In this document: piece by piece, positions 51,443 to 62,447 of the stretch
Numbering within the stretch: position 1 is the stretch's first letter
Layout of the letters: the number at the start of each line of letters is the position of its first letter
Assembly: GCA_963788325.1 (NCBI GenBank)
Contig: CAWBGJ010000012.1
Coordinates: forward strand, 1 to 64,000
Origin: Prado023 sp963788325
GTDB lineage: Bacteria > Actinomycetota > Actinomycetes > S36-B12 > CAIYMF01
Direction: 5' to 3'
Length of the DNA stretch: 64,000 nucleotides
Position numbers and translations under genes: made by a program
Notes under the pieces: generated by a model
The model's input: only the letters and a program-made list of their open reading frames with translations
Database searches by the model: none
What the model was told of the DNA's origin: nothing

Positions 51443-53092
51443 ATGAGAATCCTTGGAGGTCGCGGACTCGCGATCGGGGCCATCGCTGCGGCGGGCGCCC
51501 TGACGCTCTCCGCCTGTGGTGGGGCAGCGACGAGACGCGGCGGAGGCCAACCGGCACCGTCACCGTCATACGGCAGCCCAGCCGCAGAACCCGCTGGTGC
51601 CGGTGCTGACCAATGAGACCGGTGGCGGCAACGTCATCGACACATCTTCACCCGCCTGGTGGACTACAACGCCGAGACCGCCGCTCCCGAGCTGGCGATG
51701 GCCGAGTCGATCGTGCCCAACGAGGACAACTCGCTGTGGACGATCAAGATCAAGTCCGGCTGGAAGTTCCACGACGGCACCGATGTGACCGCCTCGAGCT
51801 TCGTCGACGCCTGGAACGACGGCGCCAACTGCAACACCGGCGCCCTGAACCAGTACTTCTTCGGCCCCGACGGCGTGAACATCAAGGGCTACGAGGCCGT
51901 CGCCGGCGAGTACGACGCCGAGGGCGAACCTGGACTGCGCGCCGTCGCGCGGATGCCGGCATGGAGGGCCTGGTCGTCGTCGACGACACCACCTTCACGG
52001 CCGAGCTCGGCCTCCCCGGTCTCGATCTTCGAGACGATCGTGGGCTACTCAGCCTTCGCACCGATGCCGGAGATCTACTTCAGCGACCGGACGGCCTTCG
52101 AGGCCAAGCCGATCGGCAACGGTCCCTACCAGTTCGTGTCGGCCAAGCCGAACGAGGACGTCGTGCTGACTGAGTACGTCGACTACATGGGCGAGAAGAA
52201 GGCCCAGGTCAAGGACGTCGACGTTCAAGATCTACCAGACCCCGGATGCCGCGTACGTCGACCTGCTGGCCAACAACCTCGACGTCCTCGACACCATGCC
52301 CACCACAGCGCTGGCCGGTGACCGCTGGAAGTCCGAGCTGGGCGACCGTTCGCTGCTCCAGCCGGTCGGCGTGTTCCAGTCGATCACCTTCCCGCTGTAC
52401 GACAAGCAGTTCGAGAACCCCGAGGTGCGCAAGGCCATCTCGATGGGCATCGATCGCGAGGCGGTCATCAAGGTCGCCTTCAACAACACCCGGCAGCCTG
52501 CCGATGCCTGGGCGCCCCCGTCATCGAGGGCTACGAGCCTGCCTGCGGTGACGCGTGCGTCTTCGATGCGGCCAAGGCCAAGGAGATGCTGGACGCGGCC
52601 GGTGGCTTCGACGGCACCCTGACCATCGCCTACAACGCCGATGGTGGCCACAAGGAATGGATCGACGCGACCTGCGTGTCGCTGACCAACGCCCTGGACA
52701 TCCCGTGCCAGGGCCAGGCGTACCCGACCTTCGCCGAGCTGCGCAACGACGTGACCGAGGACAAGATGACCGGCCTGTTCCGGACCGGTTGGCAGATGGA
52801 CTACCCGTCGCTGCAGAACTTCCTCGCGCCGCTCTACGCGACGAACGCCGGTTCCAACGACGGTGGCTACAGCAACCCCGAGTTCGACGCCCTGCTGCGT
52901 GACGCTGCAGGCCAGGATTCGGACGCAGCCATCACCAGCTACCAGCAGGCGCAGGACATCCTCGCCCAGGACATGCCGGTCATCCCGCTGTGGTACGGCG
53001 CGCTGACCGCTGGTTGGTCGGAGAACATCGATGCTCCGCAGTTCACCCCGTTCGGTCGGGTGGACCTGACCTCGCTCAAGCTCAAGGGCTGA
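51443..53092 (+). CDS. Peptide ABC transporter substrate-binding lipoprotein (frame disrupted)
   Basis: This family-5 (OppA/DppA) binding lipoprotein has about 540 residues and a lipobox LSAC around residue 24. Landmarks across frames are WTIKIKSGWKFHDGTDVTA, NEDVVLTEYVDYMG, PVGVFQSITFPLYDKQFENP, VRKAISMGIDREAVI and MTGLFRTGWQMDYPSLQNF. It ends DIPCQ...PVIPLWYGAL and GRVDLTSLKLKG. About seven breaks lie between 51525 and 52560; the last 170 codons are clean. GAGAGGAAAC precedes the ATG. It delivers di- or oligopeptides (inferred from family) to the permeases encoded downstream. Confidence 0.88.
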
Positions 53093-53133
53093 GCCACGCA
53101 GGGGCTGTGAAGTAGTGCAAGACGTTCCATGAC

Positions 53134-53167
53134 AGATGGGGCGGGAGCTACGGCTCTCGCCCCATCT
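53134..53167 (+). terminator. Stable hairpin between binding-protein and permease genes
   Basis: A 15-bp stem (one G-T wobble) of AGATGGGGCGGGAGC and GCTCTCGCCCCATCT closes on the extra-stable C(TACG)G tetraloop. It lies 42 bases after the binding-protein stop and 109 before the permease start. It probably ends or protects most transcripts so that the binding protein is made in excess. Confidence 0.8.
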
Positions 53168-53275
53168 GGCTTTCCCGGCGCAGAACTCGCCCGCCGAAAG
53201 GTGGCCGACAGGCGTGTTCCGAAGCAACAATCGGACTAGTCTGACGCCAACTCACGACCCACCGAAGGGAATCTG

Positions 53276-54203
53276 ATGGGCGCCTACACTCTGCGCCGGA
53301 TCCTGCAGATGATCCCCGTGCTGCTGGGGACCACGTTCCTCATCTACACGCTGGTGTGGGCGCTGCCCTCCGACCCGTTCGCGGGCCGGTGCGGTGAACG
53401 GCCCTGCCCGCAGGCCTACATCAATGCCATGACCGAGAAGTTCAACCTCGACGATCCGTTGCCCATCGCCTACCTGAAATGGCTGGTCGGGCTCTTCACC
53501 GGCAACCTGGGCGAGACCTACACCGGACTGCAGGTCTCCTCGGAGGTGGCCGCAGCCTTCCCGACCACGTTGAAGCTCGCAGCGGTCGCGGTCATGTTCG
53601 AGATCGTCATCGGCATCAGCGCCGGTGTCCTCGCCGGGCTGAACAAGGGCAAGTTCATCGACAACTTCGTGCTGATCAGCACGCTGGCGGTGATCTCGAT
53701 CCCGGTCTTCGTGCTGGGCACCACGTTGCAGTACCTGCTGCGGGATCTGGATCCCGATCTTCTCGCCCACAGTTCCAGGTGGGGCACCGTGGTCGTCGCT
53801 GATCCTGCCGGGCTTCGTGCTCGGTGCCCTATCGATGGCCTACGTGGCCCGGCTGGTACGGGCCTCGATCATGGAGAACATGCGCTCGGACTACGTGCGC
53901 ACCGCCACAGCCAAGGGCCTGCAGAGCCGGCGTGTGGTCGGCGTGCACGTGATGCGCAACTCGCTGATCCCAGTGGTCACCTTCATCGGCGCCGACTTCG
54001 GCGCCCTGATGGCCGGCGCAGTCATCACCGAGGGCATCTTCAACGTCAAGGGTGTGGGCAACCTCGTGTTCCGGGGGATCCAGCAGCAGGAGGGCGCACT
54101 GGTGACCGCGGTCGTGACGATCTTCGTCCTGGTATTCCTCGTCGTGAACCTGCTCGTCGACCTCCTGTACGGCTTCCTCGACCCAAGGATCCGATATGAG
54201 TAA
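53276..54203 (+). CDS. dppB: Peptide ABC transporter permease 1, DppB-type (one frame break)
   Basis: This inner-membrane permease has about 309 residues and six helices. MGAYTLRRILQMIPVLLGTTF at the start is typical of DppB/OppB. One extra G near 53743 breaks the frame; removing it gives YLLRIWIPIFSP and joins the two halves. The EAA loop (VRTATAKGLQSRRVVGVHVMRN) and the C-terminal GIFNVKGVGNLVFRGI and DLLYGFLDPRIRYE are intact. TAGTCT at 53236-53241 could be the -10 of a secondary promoter. It overlaps dppC by eight bases. Confidence 0.88.
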
Positions 54204-55142
54204 CCCGATCGCCGCTGCCGAGGGGGCGGAAGCCCGATGCCCGTCGGCCCCGGGTTGACCCGGCGCTGAGTGCCAAGCCCCGGTCCTTGGGCCGCGACGC
54301 CTGGTCGGAGCTCATCCGCAGGCCCCTGTTCATCGTCTCAGCGGTCCTCATCGTGATCTTCCTGCTGATGGCGGCCGTCCCGCAGCTGTTCACCGCGATC
54401 GATCCACGCGACTGCGCGCTGGCCCGCAGCCGGTTGAGCCCGAGTTCGTGGCCTGGTTCGGCTACGACAGCCTCGGCTGCGACGTCTACGCCAACACGAT
54501 CTACGGCGCGCGGTCGTCGATCATCGTGGGCTCTGGCCACGACGATCATGGTGGTCCTCATCGGCGGTTTCCTGGGGACCATGGGTGGCTTCTACGCGGG
54601 CAAGACCGACGCGATCCTGTCGCGGATCGCCGACATCTTCTTCGGCATCCCGTTCCTGCTGGGCGCGCTGCTGGTGCTCACCACCTTCCCCTCGGAGGCG
54701 GACACACCCGGCCTGGCAGACGATCGCGAAGGTGGTCGCCACCTTGACCCTCCTGGGCTGGCCGACGTTCCTCCGGCTGATGCGTTCCAGCGTGATCCAG
54801 GTGCGCACCAGCGACTACGTCGAGGCCGCGCGCTCCCTGGGCGCGTCGGGCAGCCGACTGGTCCGCCGCCATGTCGTCCCCAACTCGGTCTCCCCGGTCA
54901 TCGTGGTCGCCACCATCTCGTTGGGCGGGTTCATCGTCGCTGAGGCCGCGCTGTCCTTCCTGGGAATCGGCCTGCAGCCGCCGGTCATCTCCTGGGGGGC
55001 GCAGATCTCCGAAGCTGTCCCCTGGCTCCGGGTCGCGCCGCACATGCTGTTCTTCCCCGCCTTCTTCCTGTCCGTCTGCGTGCTGTCCTTCATGATGCTT
55101 GGCGACGCCGTCAAGGACGCCCTCGACCCGAAGCTTCGGTGA
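54196..55142 (+). CDS. dppC: Peptide ABC transporter permease 2, DppC-type (frame disrupted)
   Basis: This permease of about 310 residues starts MSNPIAAAEG. An extra G near 54222 is followed by the typical DAWSELIRRPLFIVSAVLIV helix, then VEPEFVAWFGYDSLGCDVYANTIYG (the conserved DxxGRDVxSR-like region). The core VVLIGGFLGTMGGFYAGKTDA and the EAA loop YVEAARSLGASGSRLVRRHVVP lead to SFMMLGDAVKDALDPKLR. Further breaks lie near 54425, 54532 and 54717; the last 140 codons are clean. It pairs with DppB. Confidence 0.88.
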
Positions 55143-55152
55143 AGGAGCCCTC

Positions 55153-57225
<2,073 letters not shown>

Positions 57226-57226
<1 letters not shown>

Positions 57227-58329
57227 TGCCTGTGGTGGCCCCTGACAGCGCCGACCGGCCCGTCCTGCGGGCCCGCGGGATCGGCATCCAGCGCTCCGGT
57301 GACCGCCGCGGTGTGCTACGTCGGCGTGGCCCGCACGAGCGCACCGTCCACGGCCTGGACCTCGACGTCGAGCGGGGGACCGTCACGTGGCTGGTCGGTG
57401 AGTGGGGGTCCGCGCTGCTCGTGGCCGCTGTCCTGGCCGGTGTCGAGGAGCCCACCGAGGGCAGTCTCGAGCTCTCGGGCAAGGACGTGACGCGCCCTGG
57501 TCGCAAGGAGCGCGCGCTCGGGGCGGCCAGGGTCTCCTGTCTCCTGCCCGAGGCGCTGCCTGTGCTCGGCGAGAAGCGCACGGCCCGCGCCGAGGTCGCC
57601 GACGCCGGACGGACCGCGGGCGCGTCGAAGGAGCCCGGCGCGACGGCAGCAGGTGCGCTGCTGCTGGCCAGTGGACTCCCGGAGGATCGCCACGACCTGC
57701 CGATCCGCGAACTCGGGGACGTCGAGCGGTGGGCGGTGCGGATTGCGCGCCTGGCGGCCCAACGGCCGCGGGTCGTGGTGCGCGTCGCCGACGACCCGCA
57801 GGTGCCCGCCGAGCTGCGCGGCGTGCTCGGCGAGGTCGTGGCTGACCTGCGCGCACAGCACGGGACGGCCGAGGTGCTGGTTGCCGATCGGCTGCCTGCG
57901 AGCCTGCTGCCGACCGAGCGCGCCGTGGTGCTCTGCGGGGGGCAGGTGGTGGAGATCCTGGGCCCGGGCGACCTGGACCATCCCCTGCACCCGTACGCCC
58001 GGACCCTGCGTTCGCGGCCGCATGCCCTTGCCCCTACCGGTGGCGTCGAGGTCTCCGAGCCGGCTGCGCAGGTGGCGGGCCCCCGCGTCGACGTGGCGCC
58101 GATCGAGGTGGGGGATCGCGGGTGCCCCTACCGGGCCAGCTGCCCGAGGGCGAAGTCCCGCTGCGCGGAGATGCCCGCACTGGCTCGTCCGCTCGGGGCC
58201 ACCCACGTGGTGGCCTGCCACTACCCGGAGGACCCCCGCCGTCCCTCGGCAGGCGACGGGAGCATCCCGGGGCGTCCCGGGGACGCCGAGTCCGGGGAGC
58301 CGACCGCGCACGAGTTCGCCCAGGGCTGA
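57226..58329 (+). CDS. Degenerate third ABC-ATPase-like subunit of the peptide operon
   Basis: This 367-residue protein keeps the outline of an oligopeptide ABC ATPase but not its catalytic motifs. The Walker A position reads VGEWGSALLVA (no Lys), the signature region reads RELGDVERWAVRIARLA instead of SGGQRQRVAIARALA, and Walker B reads RVVVRVADDP (no DE pair). The C-terminal oligo_HPY domain is well kept: HPLHPYARTL, then GCPYRASCPRAKSRC...ACHYPE with all four Cys. It cannot hydrolyse ATP by the usual mechanism. It is joined to dppF by a TGATG overlap and is unbroken over 367 codons, so it is probably functional as a structural or regulatory partner. A hairpin at 58337 follows. Confidence 0.8.
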
Positions 58330-58336
58330 GGCCGCT

Positions 58337-58359
58337 GCGGCGCTGCCCTCGTGCGCCGC
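58337..58359 (+). terminator. Hairpin ending the peptide operon
   Basis: A 7-bp stem GCGGCGC/GCGCCGC with a nine-base loop starts eight bases after the stop of the third ATPase-like gene. Confidence 0.5.
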
Positions 58360-58395
58360 CGCGGGCGGGCGGTCGTGCGTCGGGGGGATGCGGGC

Positions 58396-58401
58396 TAGCC
58401 T
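58396..58401 (+). promoter_or_regulatory. mshB -10 box, leaderless start
   Basis: TAGCCT ends nine bases before the mshB ATG, which places the expected transcript start on or next to the start codon. No Shine-Dalgarno sequence is present. Confidence 0.5.
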
Positions 58402-58409
58402 GTCGCCCT

Positions 58410-59300
58410 ATGAGCCTGCCTGCGCACCGCGCCCTGTTCGTCCACGCCCACCCCGATGACGAGACCATCGGGTCGGGCGCCACGATGGCCCGCTACGCCG
58501 CTGCCGACGACACACTGGTCACCTTGCTCACCTGCACGCTGGGGGAGGAGGGTGAGGTCGTCCTGCCGGGTCTGGCCCACCTGGCCGCGGACCAGGAGGA
58601 CCGTCTCGGCGAGCACCGGTTGACCGAGCTGGCCGAGGCGATGGCGGCCCTCGGCGTGGTCGACTGGCGGCTGCTCGGCGGGCCCGGCACCTACCGCGAC
58701 TCCGGGATGATCGGCACCCCTGCCAACGACCGACCCGACTGCTTCTGGCGTGCGGACCTGCTGGCCGCAACCGCCCACGTGGTGGCGGTCATCCGTGAGA
58801 CGCGCCCACAGGTCGTGGTGACCTACGACGACTTCGGCGGATACGGGCACCCGGACCACATCCAGGCCCACCGCGTGGCGATGTACGGGATCGCGCTGGC
58901 CGAGGCACCCTCGTTCCGTCCCGACCTCGGCCCCGCCCACAGCGTGGCCAAGGTCTACTGGACGGCGTTCCCCCGCGGGGTGATGCGTGCGGGGATCGAG
59001 GCGCTGCAGGCCGCGGGCGAGACCACGGGCTTCGCTGCGATGGACCCCGACGACCTGCCCTTCGGCGTGGACGACGATGTGGTCACGACGTCCATCGACG
59101 GCGGCGCGTTCTATGAGGCGAAGCTCGCCGCGATGCGTGCCCATGCCACGCAGATCTCGCTGGACAGCGGCTTCTTCGCGCTGAGCAACAACATCGGCGC
59201 ACCGGCGATGGCCATGGAGTACTTCCGGCTCGTCCGCGGGCAGGTGGGCGGTCCCGTCGACGCCCAGGGCCGAGAGACCGACCTGTTCGCGGGGGTGTGA
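58410..59300 (+). CDS. mshB: Mycothiol biosynthesis deacetylase MshB
   Basis: This 296-residue zinc deacetylase of the PIG-L family removes the acetyl group from GlcNAc-inositol in mycothiol synthesis, the thiol buffer of actinobacteria. It has the metal motif AHPDDETIG (residues 12-20) and GYGHPDHIQAHRV (around 148-160), and the full MshB layout including LGGPGTYRDSGMIGT and YWTAFPRGVM. Both metal motifs are intact, unlike in the PIG-L-like protein at 46557. It is not linked to other mycothiol genes here. The ATG has no ribosome site, consistent with leaderless translation. Confidence 0.9.
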   Translation: MSLPAHRALFVHAHPDDETIGSGATMARYAAADDTLVTLLTCTLGEEGEVVLPGLAHLAADQEDRLGEHRLTELAEAMAALGVVDWRLLGGPGTYRDSGMIGTPANDRPDCFWRADLLAATAHVVAVIRETRPQVVVTYDDFGGYGHPDHIQAHRVAMYGIALAEAPSFRPDLGPAHSVAKVYWTAFPRGVMRAGIEALQAAGETTGFAAMDPDDLPFGVDDDVVTTSIDGGAFYEAKLAAMRAHATQISLDSGFFALSNNIGAPAMAMEYFRLVRGQVGGPVDAQGRETDLFAGV

Positions 59301-59430
59301 CCGGTCGACTTGGAGGACCGAGCATTCGGGGATGTCGAATGCGGTGTCCGGGTGCGCGTACCCTTGAGCGGTAGGCGCCACTCGGGTCGGTGCTCGATGG
59401 TCATCTGCCCCCCAACGGAGGAGTCCCCGC

Positions 59431-59904
59431 ATGTTCGCACTGAGATCTGCCACGGGAGTGGCCGCAGCCCTCACCCTGGCCCTGTCCCTGTCCGCTTGCT
59501 CCTCAAGCAGCGAGACGGCCACTGAACCCGCAGCAAGCCCGTCGAGCACGGCCACCAGCGCAGTGGGTGCGGCCAACGAGGCGTTCTGCACCAGCGCCGC
59601 GGCCCTGCGCACCGAGGTCAGCGACCTCAAGACGCTCGTGACAGGGGGATCGCTGAGCACCGAGGCGCTCCAGGCCCAGCGTCAGGAGCTGTCCTCCGCC
59701 GGGGAGCAGGTCAAGGCTGACGCCGAGACTCTGGAGACCACGGTCCGGGCTCAGTTCACCGCTGCCCAGGCTGCGTTCCAGTCCGCGGTCGAGGCGATCC
59801 CTGCTGATCAGACCGGTGTGCAGGCGGTGGCTGCCTACGTGGCTGCCGGGGCGGTCTTCGTCAAGGCGCTCGACGCGATCGACGTCCAGGCCGGCTGCTC
59901 CTGA
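59431..59904 (+). CDS. Small secreted lipoprotein, paralogue of 665-1087
   Basis: This 157-residue lipoprotein has the lipobox LSAC, with Cys at residue 23, a Ser/Thr/Ala linker of about 25 residues, and a helical Ala/Gln/Glu-rich body ending QAGCS. It shares DLKTLVTGG, the spacing of the body and the terminal Cys-Ser with the lipoprotein at 665-1087, from which it differs mainly in the longer linker. GGAGGAG precedes the ATG. GCGTACCCTTG about 70 bases upstream resembles GGGTATCCTTG before the paralogue. Its function is unknown. It converges on the TPM-family gene with a 15-base gap. Confidence 0.8.
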   Translation: MFALRSATGVAAALTLALSLSACSSSSETATEPAASPSSTATSAVGAANEAFCTSAAALRTEVSDLKTLVTGGSLSTEALQAQRQELSSAGEQVKADAETLETTVRAQFTAAQAAFQSAVEAIPADQTGVQAVAAYVAAGAVFVKALDAIDVQAGCS

Positions 59905-59919
59905 CCGAGCCGGGGCCAG

Positions 59920-61539
59920 CTAGGGCAGGAAGGACTCCGAGCCCACCAGCCGACCCCGGGTGGCGCTCCCGCCGAAACTGACCGGACCGGGCCCGTGCGC
60001 CCTGCGTGCTGCCTGGGCCGGGGCTGCCTGGGCCGGGGCCAGGGCCGCGGGCTCGATGAGGATCCCACCCAGGACCATGGTGCCCAGTTCGTCCATGCCC
60101 CCGGCCAGCTGGCGGGCGTTGCGGAACACAGCCTCATCCTGCTGGGCCAGCTCCCGTGCCTGCTCGGCCAGGACGTCCGCCCTGCGCAGCTGCGCCAGCG
60201 CGGCAGGGGGGTCGCCATCACCGATCGTGACCCCATCGGCGTAGGCGGCGCGTGCCTCGGAGAGCCGGCTGCGGGCCTGCACGCCGATCGCACCCCGCCG
60301 GGTGGTGATGTAGCGGTCTGCGGACCCCAGGGTGGCCCGCGCGGCGAACCACGCGCTGGCCAGGACGGCGACAGCCCGCTCCTGGGTCTCGTCCTCAGCC
60401 CGGACCGGCCCGAGCGCCTGGCCGAGCGCCGCGTTCGTGTCCTCGAGGGCGCGGCGCATCGCGAGCGGGTCGTACTCCCCGGAGGCGACCTCGTCGCCGG
60501 CCCATCCCAGGGTGTCCCTGGCGTACTTGCCGTTGGCGGCGAGGTGGTCGGTCACGCCGAGGCGCTCGGCATCCTCGATGTCACGCTGGGCCTCGCTGAG
60601 CAGCGTGGCCACCACCTCCCGGGCCCGGCCGAGCACCTTCGGGGAGACCTCTGCCCAGTCCAGCAGTGAACGGGCCTGGCCCAGGGCCTGCTCGGCGGCT
60701 CGCGCGCGCGCCAGGGCACCGGCGCGGTCGGCGTCCGAGAGTCGCTGCTGGCCGATCGCCAGGCAGGAGTGCGCGAACCGCAGTCGTGCCCCCGCCTGGT
60801 CGAGGTCGTCGAAGAGGCTCGCCAGCGTTCCGCGCGGGTACTGGGCGGCCAGCGCGTCGGCCGTGCTGGTCGCCTCGGCATGCTTGCGCTCGAGGGATGC
60901 GTGGCGCTCCTCGAGACCGGTCAGGACCTCGGCGAGTCTGCGGTCGAGGTTGCGCAGGGCATCGAAGCGCGTGGCGAGGTCATCCAGGCGGGCGTCGGCG
61001 CGCTGGCACCTCGAGACGATGTCCGCGAGCCAGGCGTGCTCGGCGTCCGGTGTGCCGCTGTCAGGACCCCGCTCATGCAGGGAGAGTGCCTCGGCGAGCT
61101 CAGCCCTCGACTGGTCGACAGCGGCGGCGAACGGCTCGGCCCCGTCCTGGCCGACCTCGGCCCGCGCACAGCCGACCGCCTGGTCGCAGGACCGGATCGC
61201 ATCGTCGAGGGTGACCAGTGCGGCCGCAGCCTGCGTGCGCAGTGCCTCGATCGGGTCGGCGCTCCCGGCCCCGCCAGGCTGGACAGCGGTGCTGTCGCGG
61301 CCCGTGGACCGCGCGGCCCCGGCCGGTGAAGACCTGCGATCGGCGGCCCGCCTGCGCCGCGCCAGGTGAACGATCCCCGCGGCCAGGCCCGCGACCAGCC
61401 CGATGACCAGGCCGGCCACCAGGAGCCAGGCCCACGGCGCCGAGCCGCTCGAGTCCCCGGCAGCAGCAAGCGCGCCGGTCGGTGTCGATGCGGCCCCGGT
61501 GACCAGCGCGAACGGGTGCGCGGTGCCCGTCGTGGTCAG
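59920..61539 (-). CDS. TPM-family membrane protein lacking its TPM domain
   Basis: This protein has about 539 residues. One helix (WAWLLVAGLVIGLVAGLAAGI, near residue 35) is followed by about 480 residues of long alpha-helices rich in Ala, Glu, Arg and Leu, probably coiled coil. A short Pro/Ala-rich tail ends VSFGGSATRG. The body matches actinobacterial proteins that normally begin with a signal peptide and an extracellular TPM domain of about 150 residues; here that part is missing and ppgK abuts instead. No ATG, GTG or TTG lies in frame between the ppgK stop and the helix. A CTG overlapping the ppgK TGA (CTGA, 61539) is the only obvious start. It may be truncated. Confidence 0.6.
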   Translation of the reverse strand: MTTTGTAHPFALVTGAASTPTGALAAAGDSSGSAPWAWLLVAGLVIGLVAGLAAGIVHLARRRRAADRRSSPAGAARSTGRDSTAVQPGGAGSADPIEALRTQAAAALVTLDDAIRSCDQAVGCARAEVGQDGAEPFAAAVDQSRAELAEALSLHERGPDSGTPDAEHAWLADIVSRCQRADARLDDLATRFDALRNLDRRLAEVLTGLEERHASLERKHAEATSTADALAAQYPRGTLASLFDDLDQAGARLRFAHSCLAIGQQRLSDADRAGALARARAAEQALGQARSLLDWAEVSPKVLGRAREVVATLLSEAQRDIEDAERLGVTDHLAANGKYARDTLGWAGDEVASGEYDPLAMRRALEDTNAALGQALGPVRAEDETQERAVAVLASAWFAARATLGSADRYITTRRGAIGVQARSRLSEARAAYADGVTIGDGDPPAALAQLRRADVLAEQARELAQQDEAVFRNARQLAGGMDELGTMVLGGILIEPAALAPAQAAPAQAARRAHGPGPVSFGGSATRGRLVGSESFLP

Positions 61540-62280
61540 GCCCCCGCTGCTGCCATCGCCGCGCCGGCGATGCCCGCCTGGTTCTCCAGTTGCGCGGGCA
61601 CGATCTCGGCACGGATGTCGATCAAGGGGAGGTACTTCGCCGACTTCCGGCTGATTCCGCCGCCCACGACGATCAGGTCGGGGGAGAAGAGGAAGTCCAG
61701 GTGCGAGTAGAACCGCTGCAGCCGTGGCGCCCACTGCTTGTAGGACAGGCCCTCGCGCTCCTTGGCCGCCGACGACGCGCGCTTCTCCGCGCTCTCGCCA
61801 TCGATCTCCAGGTGGCCGAACTCGGTGTTGGGCACGAGCTTGCCGTCGAGGAACAGCGCGCTGCCGATGCCGGTGCCCAGCGTCGTGACGATCACCACGC
61901 CAGCGCGGTCCTTGGCCACGCCGAAGTCGACCTCGGCCAGTCCGGCGGCATCGGCATCGTTGAGCAGCGTGACCGGACGGCCCGCCCGCTCGGTGAGCAG
62001 GGTCGCGAAGTCCAGATCGAGCCAGTGCTCGCCGAGGTTGGCCGCCGAATGCAGCACACCGTTCTTGACGATCCCGGGGAAGGTGCAGCCGAAGGGCCCG
62101 TCCCACTCGGCCCTGGCTTCACCACATCGAGCACGGTCTGGGTGACCTCATCGATGTCGTAGGAGGTGGGGGTCGCGATCTTCACCCGGTCGCTGGCCAA
62201 GTGCGCCGGTCGACCAGGTCCACACGCGCTCCCTTGATACCACTGCCGCCGATGTCCACGCCGAATCCGATTGCATCCAT
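61536..62280 (-). CDS. ppgK: Polyphosphate glucokinase (two frame breaks)
   Basis: This ROK-family kinase of about 247 residues phosphorylates glucose using polyphosphate or ATP. Motifs are GFGVDIGGSGIKGARVDL (phosphate 1, at the ATG), VTLLNDADAAGLAEVDFG, VTTLGTGIGSALFLDG (phosphate 2) and FSPDLIVVGGGISRK. Breaks near 62205 and 62115 interrupt the first third; the remaining 190 codons are clean. PpgK is characteristic of actinobacteria. The stop overlaps the possible CTG start of the TPM-family gene. It may serve glucose brought in by the gguAB-chvE system. Confidence 0.88.
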
Positions 62281-62447
62281 GTCCGGATCGTAGGCGCCGG
62301 ACGGGTGGATCGCAGGCTGGCCGGCCGGGCCCATGGACGGGGTCACGCACGGTCGCTGAGCAGTTGACCCGATCGGGTGAACCTGCGACCGCCAGCGCCA
62401 CGCTGCGCAGGCAGGTGCCGCACCATGGGTGCACGAGGAGGTGCGAG

